Shown here: piece after piece, positions 43,499-51,627 of the stretch
Layout: every line of letters begins with the position of its first letter
Numbering within the stretch: the stretch's first letter is position 1
Assembly (NCBI GenBank): GCA_963652075.1
Contig: CAVJRQ010000065.1
Span: 4,693 to 68,692 of the forward strand
From: Phocaeicola_A sp963652075
GTDB lineage: Bacteria; Bacteroidota; Bacteroidia; Bacteroidales; Bacteroidaceae
Length of the DNA stretch: 64,000 nucleotides
Reading direction: 5' to 3'
Program-made: the position numbers and the translations under genes
Notes under the pieces: generated by a model
The model's input: the letters and a program-made list of their open reading frames with translations, nothing else
What the model was told of the DNA's origin: nothing
Databases searched by the model: none

Positions 43499-43724
43499 CA
43501 TTGATAAAACTTGTGTTAACCTCTATTCGAGATGTACTTATGAAACTCATTTATCTCTATGCCCATGGCTTTCACTGTCTTGGTGGGAAGTCCGTCTGTG
43601 TGATTCCGATGTGCGTCTGACCGCACGGCTTTCCGCATGATTGCTTGATTTACCCATATATTTACCGAACCTGAGAATATACAAACCGATTATTAGCATA
43701 ATGTTTAACTTAAAAAATCAATCT

Positions 43725-45227
43725 ATGAAAAGAACATTGATGATTCCTCTTTGCCCCGACCGCTGGAGCAGAGGGAGGAAAGGAGCTCTGTGGTCACTTG
43801 CCATAGGGGCTGCTTTGTTGGTCTCCTGTCAAAAAGGATTTGATAGCGACGAAGTGTTCCAAAGCAAGGTGACTAATTCGCAACTGGAATCTCCGCAGCA
43901 AGCGGATATAAGTTTTTCGCGCGTGTTCAATGCGGACGGCACACAGAGCGTACAGGTCTCTTGGCCGGTGGTGGTAGGCGCAAGCGGCTATGAATGTACC
44001 GCAAACATCGTGAACGACCCGGACAACCCTGTTGAGGTGTATAGCGGCACGGTGGACGGTGTCTCTTTTTCGTTCCTTAGAGAGCGCGACAAGAACTATG
44101 AAGTGTCCGTACGGACTATCGGCAATGCCAAGCTGAACAACAAGGACGCTCAAACGCCTGTTGTCGCCACCTTGAGCACCTACGTGCAGCCGATACAGAT
44201 AGAAAGCGGAGACATGGGGTCTGCCATCAAGTCGATTATGGACAAGTACAACGACCCGGAATACATCTTTGAACTGTCGGCAGGTGGAAGTTACCAGCTT
44301 GATTCGGAACTGGACTTTGGAGAGTCCATGGTGACGATTAAAGGCGATGAATCCCAACATCCGATTGTGACACTGGGTGCTGCGGGCGTAATCCGCACTT
44401 CGGCTGGACTGACTGTCGAGAATACTAATTTCGACTGTACGAAGAACAATCTGAAAGGCGGCATCATCGAATGCTCGTCCAACCCTTCCGACAACGTGAA
44501 AGGTAGCAGTACTTACTTGTTGAGCAGCCCGATTATTTTGCAGGGATGCTTGTTTAAGAATGTCTCCGCAAGTCTGTTCTGCCCCGGAAAGTGTTCGTGG
44601 GGAATCGAAGACGTAAGGGTAATCGATTGCATCGTGCAGCTTGACAATGACGGTAGCGTATGGAGTGACTGTGCGGTCATCAGCGGATATTCAACCAATC
44701 ATATGTTCAACGGTGGAAATTCATGGTATAGTGCCATCAAGAATACCACGGTGAAGAACACGACCATCTACAACATTCGGAACAGCAGTAATAATGTTCG
44801 TATGTTCCGCTTCTCCAACAGGGATTTGAACAAGGTGTTCGGTGCAACCGATGGTTCCATCACGATGGAGAACTGTACGTTCAGCAAGACGTTTGTAAGC
44901 AAGGAGTTCGCCAACAACATGGGTAACACGGCGCAGTTTGAGGTGAACATCAGCAACTGTAACTTCTACGCGGTGTTCCGTTTGCAAAAGATAAAGAACG
45001 GAAGCACCACCATCAATGCCAAGATGACGACGAACGCAATCAGTAGCGGTGGAGGTCTGTTGACTGTTGACGGTACGGACAAGACAACATACGCTACCGA
45101 AGAGGAGTTCGGCTTCGCTGGCGATTGCGACCAAGTGCTTGATTTGACCAAGCCGGACGGCGGTGTGAACTTCAAGGCTACGGGTTCGCTCTCCGGCACG
45201 GTAGGCGACCCGCGTTGGCTTAATTAA
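43725..45227 (+). CDS. Surface glycan-binding lipoprotein (FN3 + DUF4957/DUF5123-like)
   Basis: 500 residues from ATG 43725 (MKRTLMIPLCPDRW); an in-frame ATG at 43701 would add eight residues. The signal sequence ends at lipobox LLVSC (Cys35), so it is lipid-anchored, likely on the cell surface. An FN3-like domain (DISFSRVFNADGTQSVQVSW...YECTANIV...VSVRTIG) is followed by a beta-helix resembling DUF4957 (VTIKGDESQHPIVTL, LTVENTNFDCTKNN, MENCTFSKTF) and the closing segment GTVGDPRWLN seen in DUF5123. No catalytic residues of pectate lyases are visible, so it probably binds pectin for SusCD. It precedes susC by 31 nt, whereas such proteins usually follow susD. Confidence 0.8.
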   Translation: MKRTLMIPLCPDRWSRGRKGALWSLAIGAALLVSCQKGFDSDEVFQSKVTNSQLESPQQADISFSRVFNADGTQSVQVSWPVVVGASGYECTANIVNDPDNPVEVYSGTVDGVSFSFLRERDKNYEVSVRTIGNAKLNNKDAQTPVVATLSTYVQPIQIESGDMGSAIKSIMDKYNDPEYIFELSAGGSYQLDSELDFGESMVTIKGDESQHPIVTLGAAGVIRTSAGLTVENTNFDCTKNNLKGGIIECSSNPSDNVKGSSTYLLSSPIILQGCLFKNVSASLFCPGKCSWGIEDVRVIDCIVQLDNDGSVWSDCAVISGYSTNHMFNGGNSWYSAIKNTTVKNTTIYNIRNSSNNVRMFRFSNRDLNKVFGATDGSITMENCTFSKTFVSKEFANNMGNTAQFEVNISNCNFYAVFRLQKIKNGSTTINAKMTTNAISSGGGLLTVDGTDKTTYATEEEFGFAGDCDQVLDLTKPDGGVNFKATGSLSGTVGDPRWLN

Positions 45228-45258
45228 AAAGATTAATCACTCATTAATATTGTGACAA

Positions 45259-48200
45259 ATGAAACATCCTAATATATTCAAGTGTTGTTTGGGTGTCCTG
45301 CTGGCAATGATGTTGTCAGTACCGACTTTCGCCCAAAAGACTTATACCGGAACCGTGGTTGACGAGAACGGCGAACCGGTCATTGGTGCCGCTATCAAGA
45401 TTATAGGGACGACCTCCGGAACCATTACGGATTTTGACGGTAAGTTTAATCTGGCCATCCCGGCGGGAAAGAGCATTGAAGTGTCGTATATAGGATACAT
45501 CACTCAGCGGATTTCCAACTTCAAGAACCTGAAGATTGTATTGAAGGAAGATACGCAACAGTTGGAAGAGGTTGTGGTCGTAGGATACGGCGTGCAGAAG
45601 AAAGCCCACTTGACGGGATCTGTGGAGTCCGTCCCCATGAAGGAACTGCAAGACATTCCCACAGGTAACATTGCCAGTGCGTTGAGCGGCATGATTAACG
45701 GTGTCAGTGTAAGCGGTGGTGAGAGCCGTCCGGGCGAGAACGCCACAATCTATATCCGTGGTGCCAACAACATGTCCGAAATCGGTAGCTCCGCACAACA
45801 ACCGTTGTTCGTTATTGACGGATTCATCCTGGACGCGACCGCATTCAACAACCTGGACGCTTCTTCCATTGAGAACATCTCGGTGTTGAAAGACGCTTCC
45901 GCGGCTGTCTACGGAGCACGTGCAGCCAACGGTGTCGTTCTGGTAACCACCAAGAAAGGACAATTGGGCGCACCGCAAATCTCCTATAGCGGCAGCTTCG
46001 GTATCACGGATGCCGTGTCCACTCCCAAGATGTTGAATACCTACAACTACGGTCGTTTGTGGAATGCCGTACGTGCAGCCGACCCTACGGAGACGGATTT
46101 GAATCTGCGTACCGACCTGTTCCAGGCTGACGAGTTGGCGGCTATGAAGAATCTGAACTACAATCTGCTCGACAAGTATTGGGAAACGGCCGTTACGCAG
46201 CAGCACAGCGTGAACCTGAGCGGAGCTACCGAGAAGGCAAGCTACTTTGCAAGCATCTCCTATTTTGACCAGGAAGGAAACCTTGGTAAGCTGGATTATA
46301 ACCGTTGGAACTTCCGTGCGGGCGTTGACCTGAAAATAGGCAAATGGATGAAAGCCGTCGTGCAGGTGTCGGGTGACTACGGAAAGAAGAACACCCCGTT
46401 GATGAAAGTGCAAAACAGCAACAGCGACAAAGACTACATGATGTTGCTGACCCATCCGGGATATGTACCCGAGGAGATAAACGGCAAGCCGATGGCCAAC
46501 TATGGCGTATCAAACGAAGAGTTGGCTACGAACCAGTGCTACAACTATGGCTACTTGCAAAACTCAAGCGACTATAAACGCAACATGACCCAAAACACCT
46601 ATGTCAACGGTTCTTTGGAATATGATTTCGGATGGAGTGAGATACTGAAGGGACTGAAGCTGAAACTGAGCTATTCCAAGTCCATATCCACCTCCAAGAG
46701 CAATGAGTTCGGAACGTCGTTCAATGTCTATCGCTTGGCCAACCGTTCCGGTAGCGGCGCTCACCTGTATACCCCTATGGAGGGTTACGACGAAGAGTCT
46801 CTCTATGCCGAGTCCAACTTCTTGCTGGGTCACAACAACGCGGCCGTATCCAACGGTACGGACGGTGGTTACATCAGCCGTTCGATGGATCGTTCGGACA
46901 AGTATCAGATTAACTTTACCGCCTCTTATGCCCGTGACTTCGGTAAACACAGTGTCAGTGCATTGTTCTCTATCGAAAAGTCGGAGAGTGAATCCGAAGA
47001 CCTGTACGGTTCGGGAACCAAACCTTACGAATTCTCTACCGGACAGTCGAACAGCATCAATTCCGCTGCCGGTGGTACCACAAGCTCTTCATTCGGACGT
47101 AGCGAATCGGGTACGCTGTCGTATGTAGGACGCGTCAACTACGCCTATAATGACCGCTACCTGTTGGAGTTTCTGGTTCGTACCGATGCTTCAACCAAGT
47201 TCGCCCCCGAGAACTATTGGGGAACTTTCCCGTCGGCTTCCGCCGGTTGGATTATCTCGGAAGAGGAATGGATGAAGAACGTCAAGTGGGTCGATTATCT
47301 GAAAATCCGCGGTTCTTTCGGTTTGACAGGTCGTGACAACATTGCCGCATGGCAGTGGATGCCGGTCTACTCCGTGGCTGGAGACAAAGGTGCCATCATC
47401 GGAGTCGGAAATCCTCCGGCAGGCAGCCACTTGACCATCCCCAACAACAACGCCTCCGTCAACCGTGATGTGCATTGGGACAAGTCCTACAAGGCCAACT
47501 TCGGTCTGGACTTCAACACACTGAACAACCGCTTGGCGTTCAACGTAGATGCCTACTACGTATGGGATAGAGACATGCTGTTGGCGTTCTCGGGTTCTGT
47601 GCCGAGCATCGTGGGTACCTCTTCGGCTTCGCAGAACTATGGCGAGATGGACAGCTACGGTGTGGAACTTTCCGCTACTTGGCGCGACAAGATTGGCAAG
47701 GACTTTAAGTATAAGGTGCAGTTGCAAACCGGTTTGTCGGACAACAAGGTGCTGTTGATGGACTGGTCTACGGGCAGTGACATGTATCTCCAGATTCATA
47801 AGAACGACCGTACCGACAGAGGTACATGGGGTTTGCAGTGCATTGGCATGTTCCGCAGCTTCCAGGATATCGAGGAGTATTTCAAGGAGTACAACATCAC
47901 CTCTTACCTGGGAATGACGAAGGACCAAGTACGTCCGGGTATGTTGATTTACAAGGATGTGCGCAGCACAAAGAAGTCTGACGGCACCTACGGTGGCCCT
48001 GACGGCATCGTAAGTGAATCGGACGACAAGGTACAACTGTCCCACCGTTCCAATCCTTACCATATTACCACCAACTTGAGCGCGGAATACAAGGATTTCT
48101 CCATCACCGCACAGCTCAACGCAAGTTGGGGTGGATATAGCTTCATCGACGCGAAGTCATTGACTCCGAACGATGGCACCAACTCCGGATGGAAGTATCT

Positions 48201-48588
48201 GGAATACATCAATATGCCATCGTTCTGGAATCCGGACAACATGTTCGTCTACGAAGATATCTACGACGCGTCGGGCAACCTGATTATGAAGGCCAACCGC
48301 GATGCTGAACTGCCTAATATGCGCTATGCGAACGTGAACAGCAAAACCTCCACTTTCTGGCGTGTCAATGGCACGCGTGTCACACTCAACCGTGTTACGC
48401 TGGCCTACAAAGTGCCTAACAGAATTGTCAACAGACTTGGCGTGCAGTCTTGCCGTATCAACGTAACGGGACAAAACCTGCTGAGCCTCTACAATCCGTA
48501 TCCTGACAATTACGTCGATCCGATGGCCGGCTATGGAAGTTATCCTACTTTGAGAAAGTTCACTATAGGTCTTAATCTTACTTTCTAA
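45259..48588 (+). CDS. susC: SusC-family TonB-dependent outer-membrane transporter
   Basis: 1109 residues with signal peptide (cut near TFA-QK). An N-terminal carboxypeptidase-D-like domain (YTGTVVDENGEPVIGAAIKIIGTTSGTITDFDG) is followed by the TonB-box region LEEVVVVGYGVQKK and plug (GNIASALSGMINGVSV, LKDASAAVYGARAANGVVLVTT). The rest is the 22-strand barrel, ending in the aromatic residue FTIGLNLTF as outer-membrane proteins do. It imports oligosaccharides captured by SusD; here pectin fragments are implied by the neighbours. Transcribed with the lipoprotein before it and susD 5 nt after it. Confidence 0.96.
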   Translation: MKHPNIFKCCLGVLLAMMLSVPTFAQKTYTGTVVDENGEPVIGAAIKIIGTTSGTITDFDGKFNLAIPAGKSIEVSYIGYITQRISNFKNLKIVLKEDTQQLEEVVVVGYGVQKKAHLTGSVESVPMKELQDIPTGNIASALSGMINGVSVSGGESRPGENATIYIRGANNMSEIGSSAQQPLFVIDGFILDATAFNNLDASSIENISVLKDASAAVYGARAANGVVLVTTKKGQLGAPQISYSGSFGITDAVSTPKMLNTYNYGRLWNAVRAADPTETDLNLRTDLFQADELAAMKNLNYNLLDKYWETAVTQQHSVNLSGATEKASYFASISYFDQEGNLGKLDYNRWNFRAGVDLKIGKWMKAVVQVSGDYGKKNTPLMKVQNSNSDKDYMMLLTHPGYVPEEINGKPMANYGVSNEELATNQCYNYGYLQNSSDYKRNMTQNTYVNGSLEYDFGWSEILKGLKLKLSYSKSISTSKSNEFGTSFNVYRLANRSGSGAHLYTPMEGYDEESLYAESNFLLGHNNAAVSNGTDGGYISRSMDRSDKYQINFTASYARDFGKHSVSALFSIEKSESESEDLYGSGTKPYEFSTGQSNSINSAAGGTTSSSFGRSESGTLSYVGRVNYAYNDRYLLEFLVRTDASTKFAPENYWGTFPSASAGWIISEEEWMKNVKWVDYLKIRGSFGLTGRDNIAAWQWMPVYSVAGDKGAIIGVGNPPAGSHLTIPNNNASVNRDVHWDKSYKANFGLDFNTLNNRLAFNVDAYYVWDRDMLLAFSGSVPSIVGTSSASQNYGEMDSYGVELSATWRDKIGKDFKYKVQLQTGLSDNKVLLMDWSTGSDMYLQIHKNDRTDRGTWGLQCIGMFRSFQDIEEYFKEYNITSYLGMTKDQVRPGMLIYKDVRSTKKSDGTYGGPDGIVSESDDKVQLSHRSNPYHITTNLSAEYKDFSITAQLNASWGGYSFIDAKSLTPNDGTNSGWKYLEYINMPSFWNPDNMFVYEDIYDASGNLIMKANRDAELPNMRYANVNSKTSTFWRVNGTRVTLNRVTLAYKVPNRIVNRLGVQSCRINVTGQNLLSLYNPYPDNYVDPMAGYGSYPTLRKFTIGLNLTF

Positions 48589-48593
48589 AAACA

Positions 48594-50906
48594 ATGATGA
48601 TGAAAAAACATATCTACTCAAAAACCTTTCTCAGTGCTACGGTTGTGCTGTTGGCCTCTATGACCACCTCCTGTAGCGACGAGTTCCTTTCTGAAAAGAA
48701 AAACTACGACAATACGTCCACTGAGATTTATGACTATTACAGTGGAGCCAACGGTCGTCTGAACGACCTGTACTACTGGTGCAACCCGAATATACAGGGA
48801 GCGTCCGGTGCCCGTTTGTGGCAGTTCCCGAGCATGGGGTTGCAGGACGACCATTCGCAGAGTACCGAAGAGTATTCCGGATTCGGTTGCTTCGTGAACC
48901 CGCAAAGTCCGATGAACACGGTAACCGGAACAACCCAACCGCCCGAATATTTTCAGGGAACGAGTGCCTATAGCCTTAATTCCAATGCGTGGGGACGTAT
49001 CCGCAATATCAACGACGTAATCCAGGGAGTGAAGAACGGCGCACTTTCAGACAGCGAAAAGAATGAAATCCTGGGACAATGCTACTTCCTCCGTGCCTGG
49101 TGCTATTATTACCTGGTTCGCTACTATGGCGGTGTGCCCATCATCACGGAGGTGCTCAACGCCAGTTCCGAATCGGCTACGCCGCGTTCGTCCACGAAAG
49201 CCTGCCTTGATTTCATTTGCGAAGACCTGGACAATGCCGCTACTCTGCTGAAAGAAAAGAGCGGAAACGGCCAGTGGCTGACCGGAAGCAACTATGGACG
49301 TGTGACCACCGGAACGGCAATGGCGCTGAAGGGACGTGTCCTGTTGTTGTGGGCAAGTCCGCTCTTCAACCGTGACAATGACGAAAGCCGTTGGACTGCC
49401 GCTTATAATTTCATGAAAGACGAGGCTATCCCTGCTATCAATGCCTGCGGTTACGGACTTGGACACGAGAGCGACCCGGGAGTCAACGGTTCGGGATGGG
49501 CTCAAATGTTCTTGGACCTGAACGGTAATGAAGAGGGTGTATGGGTAAGCTTGTATAACAAGTATGTGCCGGACTTGACCCCCGATTACCAACGCAACAA
49601 TTTGTGGGAACAGGGCGCGCGTCCTGCCAATACGCTGGGCAACAACGGAAAGACCCCGTCCGCTATGATAGTGGATCTCTTCCCGATGAAAGACGGAAAA
49701 CGACCCTCCACATACAATTCGTACAGCAAACTGGAGGCTTCCAGTTACACGTATAACCCTGAATTCCCGTTCGCAGACCGTGACCCGCGCTTCTATCGCA
49801 CGTTCGCGTTCCCGGGCGTGTACTGGAGATTCGATGGAGACCCCAATACGTCGAAGAGCTGTAATCCCTATACGGGCGATAAATATATCCTGTGGAACTA
49901 TGTTTGGTACAACGACGCTTCCAAGTACAACGACCCGACAAGCAGCGACGAATATGGCGCGGACAACCTGTTGACGAATGTACACGGCATGTATATCCGC
50001 AAGTTCTCCGATGACAAGGATGTGAACGCTACTCCCAATTATGAGTTTAATACGGAAGGAAAATCCATCGGTTTCCGCTGCTGCCAGACTTCCACTATGG
50101 AGATTCGTTATGCGGAGGTGTTGCTCAACTATGCGGAGGCTGCCTGCATGACGAACCACCTGGATGAGGCTGTAGAGCAACTGAAACGTATCCGTGCGCG
50201 TGCAGGTTATGACGCTTCCAACAACTACGGTTTGCCCACAAACATTTCCGGCGACCAGGCGGCTTGTATGTCGGCTATTCTCTATGAACGCCAGATTGAG
50301 TTCGCTTACGAAGGTAAACGTTTCGAGGACATGCGCCGTTGGCTGCTCTTTGACGGTGGCGCGAACTTTGCGAGCATCGGAGCCAAACAACTGACCGGTT
50401 GGGGTGGAAACACTTGTACTTGGTTGGGCGTGCTTCCGTTCAACAACCAACGTCGTGAAAACATGGAATTCCGTCTGAAGGACGAGTTTAACTATACGGA
50501 CAAGAAGAGCGGTGTCTCTTGGGAAAACACAAGTGAGATACCTGCCGAGCGTGAAACGGCCAACCCCGACCCGATTGTCGGTACCAAGAATCCGAAGATG
50601 ACCCGTGCCGAGCGTGACGCTTATGCGGTTGATTTGAGTGAAGCCAACATCAAGATCGAGTCGTTGACAGACCAGTTGGACAAACTGAAGGAGTTCTACG
50701 ACACGTACTTGGTTAGAAAGACGAAGAAAGGTGACGGATACGACTCCAACAACAATATGTTGTACATAAAATTCGAGCCTCGTTACTATATCCTTGGTCT
50801 GACCCAATCGGCACAGGCAAACAACCCGTTGTTGGAGCAAACCGTTGGTTGGGAAGACTATACCAAGGGTGGTACGAACGGCACTTTCGACCCCTTGGCG
50901 GAGTGA
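48594..50906 (+). CDS. susD: SusD/RagB-family glycan-binding lipoprotein
   Basis: 770 residues, longer than the 500-650 usual for SusD. Three consecutive ATGs (48594, 48597, 48600) could start it. Lipobox SMTTSC-SDEF. The SusD helical core is visible (GQCYFLRAWCYYYLVRYYGGVPIITEVL, ALKGRVLLLWASPLFN, IRYAEVLLNYAEAACMTNHLDEAVEQLKRIRARAG, AILYERQIEFAYEGKRFEDMRRW). The extra length lies in the C-terminal third, between that Trp and the end, including a charged helical stretch (ESLTDQLDKLKEFYDTYLV). It caps the SusC barrel at the cell surface and delivers the oligosaccharide. Last gene of the operon. Confidence 0.95.
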   Translation: MMMKKHIYSKTFLSATVVLLASMTTSCSDEFLSEKKNYDNTSTEIYDYYSGANGRLNDLYYWCNPNIQGASGARLWQFPSMGLQDDHSQSTEEYSGFGCFVNPQSPMNTVTGTTQPPEYFQGTSAYSLNSNAWGRIRNINDVIQGVKNGALSDSEKNEILGQCYFLRAWCYYYLVRYYGGVPIITEVLNASSESATPRSSTKACLDFICEDLDNAATLLKEKSGNGQWLTGSNYGRVTTGTAMALKGRVLLLWASPLFNRDNDESRWTAAYNFMKDEAIPAINACGYGLGHESDPGVNGSGWAQMFLDLNGNEEGVWVSLYNKYVPDLTPDYQRNNLWEQGARPANTLGNNGKTPSAMIVDLFPMKDGKRPSTYNSYSKLEASSYTYNPEFPFADRDPRFYRTFAFPGVYWRFDGDPNTSKSCNPYTGDKYILWNYVWYNDASKYNDPTSSDEYGADNLLTNVHGMYIRKFSDDKDVNATPNYEFNTEGKSIGFRCCQTSTMEIRYAEVLLNYAEAACMTNHLDEAVEQLKRIRARAGYDASNNYGLPTNISGDQAACMSAILYERQIEFAYEGKRFEDMRRWLLFDGGANFASIGAKQLTGWGGNTCTWLGVLPFNNQRRENMEFRLKDEFNYTDKKSGVSWENTSEIPAERETANPDPIVGTKNPKMTRAERDAYAVDLSEANIKIESLTDQLDKLKEFYDTYLVRKTKKGDGYDSNNNMLYIKFEPRYYILGLTQSAQANNPLLEQTVGWEDYTKGGTNGTFDPLAE

Positions 50907-50980
50907 ACCATTTGAACTACATATAGAGAGACGATAGGTTAAACAAGTCTCTTATTATCTCGGGTTTTTAACTTAACAGG

Positions 50981-51008
50981 GCGGGTGGCATCGGGAGATG
51001 CTACCCGC
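50981..51008 (+). terminator. Terminator after susD
   Basis: Stem GCGGGTGGCATC / GATGCTACCCGC (one G-T pair), 4-nt loop, followed by TTTCTGTGTG. Confidence 0.7.
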
Positions 51009-51055
51009 TTTCTGTGTGTCACCATATAGGGATGATAAAACGAGACTATACCGGC

Positions 51056-51245
51056 TCAGTCCGAAAACCCGGTGGCGATTATTCGGTTAACCAACCGTTA
51101 AAAAATCAGCGGCCTATGGAATCAAAGTCCGTTCGTTTCAGAGATACACCTTACGTGTGTCCACGTAAGTACTTACGATGGCTCACGTAAGTACTTACGT
51201 TGCCCGATGTAAGTACTTACGTTTGCGGGTGCAACCGCTTCACCG
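51056..51245. mobile_element. MITE-like element, copy C (inverted, right end degraded)
   Basis: Inverted relative to copies A and B: it begins TCAGTCCGAAAACCCGGTGG-CGATTATTCGG, the complement of their right end, and carries three 22-bp units in opposite order, then GTGCAACCGCTT, the complement of a motif before the units in A and B. The expected far end is reduced to CACCGG just before the folB stop, so about 60 bp of that arm are missing. Lies between the converging ends of susD and folB. Confidence 0.7.
51159..51224. repeat. Three 22-bp tandem units in copy C
   Basis: Units at 51159, 51181 and 51203, each with GTAAGTACTTACG. Their tails (GTCC, GCTC, CCCG) are the complements, in reverse order, of those in copies A and B. 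Confidence 0.9.
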
Positions 51246-51251
51246 GAGTAG

Positions 51252-51623
51252 TCAGTCCCTGCTGAGGGTCAGCTCCACGCCTGCACCCTTGCTGTCCGCA
51301 CCCATGGGTGGGTTGCGCTTTATCAGCTTCAGCCGGATGCGCTGCACGGTGGGGCACTCACTGAAGACGCGTTGGGCGATGCGCCCTGCCACATGCTCCA
51401 CCAATTGCGACGGCTGTTCCATCTCCTCTTTCACGAGGCGGTAGAGCGTGGCGTAGTTGACCGTTCCGTCCAGTTCATCGTTGAGCACCGCACGGCTACA
51501 GTCCGCGTCCACTTTCAGGTCGACAGTGAATTCCGCCCCTACGCGTCGCTCTTGCGAATCCACGCCGTGGTAGGCGTAGAACGTCACTCCCTGCAGGAGG
51601 ACGGAGGATTGTTCAATCTTCAT
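51252..51623 (-). CDS. folB: Dihydroneopterin aldolase
   Basis: 123 residues, the usual small subunit of the octameric enzyme that cleaves dihydroneopterin to 6-hydroxymethyl-dihydropterin in folate synthesis. Motifs FYAYHGVDSQERRVGAEFTVDLKV (Tyr and substrate region), NYATLYRLVKEEM (Glu near the pterin pocket), LVEHVAGRIAQRVF and VRIRLKLIKRNPPMG (catalytic Lys) fit the family. It follows malQ by 4 nt on the same strand and ends next to element copy C. Confidence 0.93.
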   Translation of the reverse strand: MKIEQSSVLLQGVTFYAYHGVDSQERRVGAEFTVDLKVDADCSRAVLNDELDGTVNYATLYRLVKEEMEQPSQLVEHVAGRIAQRVFSECPTVQRIRLKLIKRNPPMGADSKGAGVELTLSRD

Positions 51624-51627
51624 CGGC

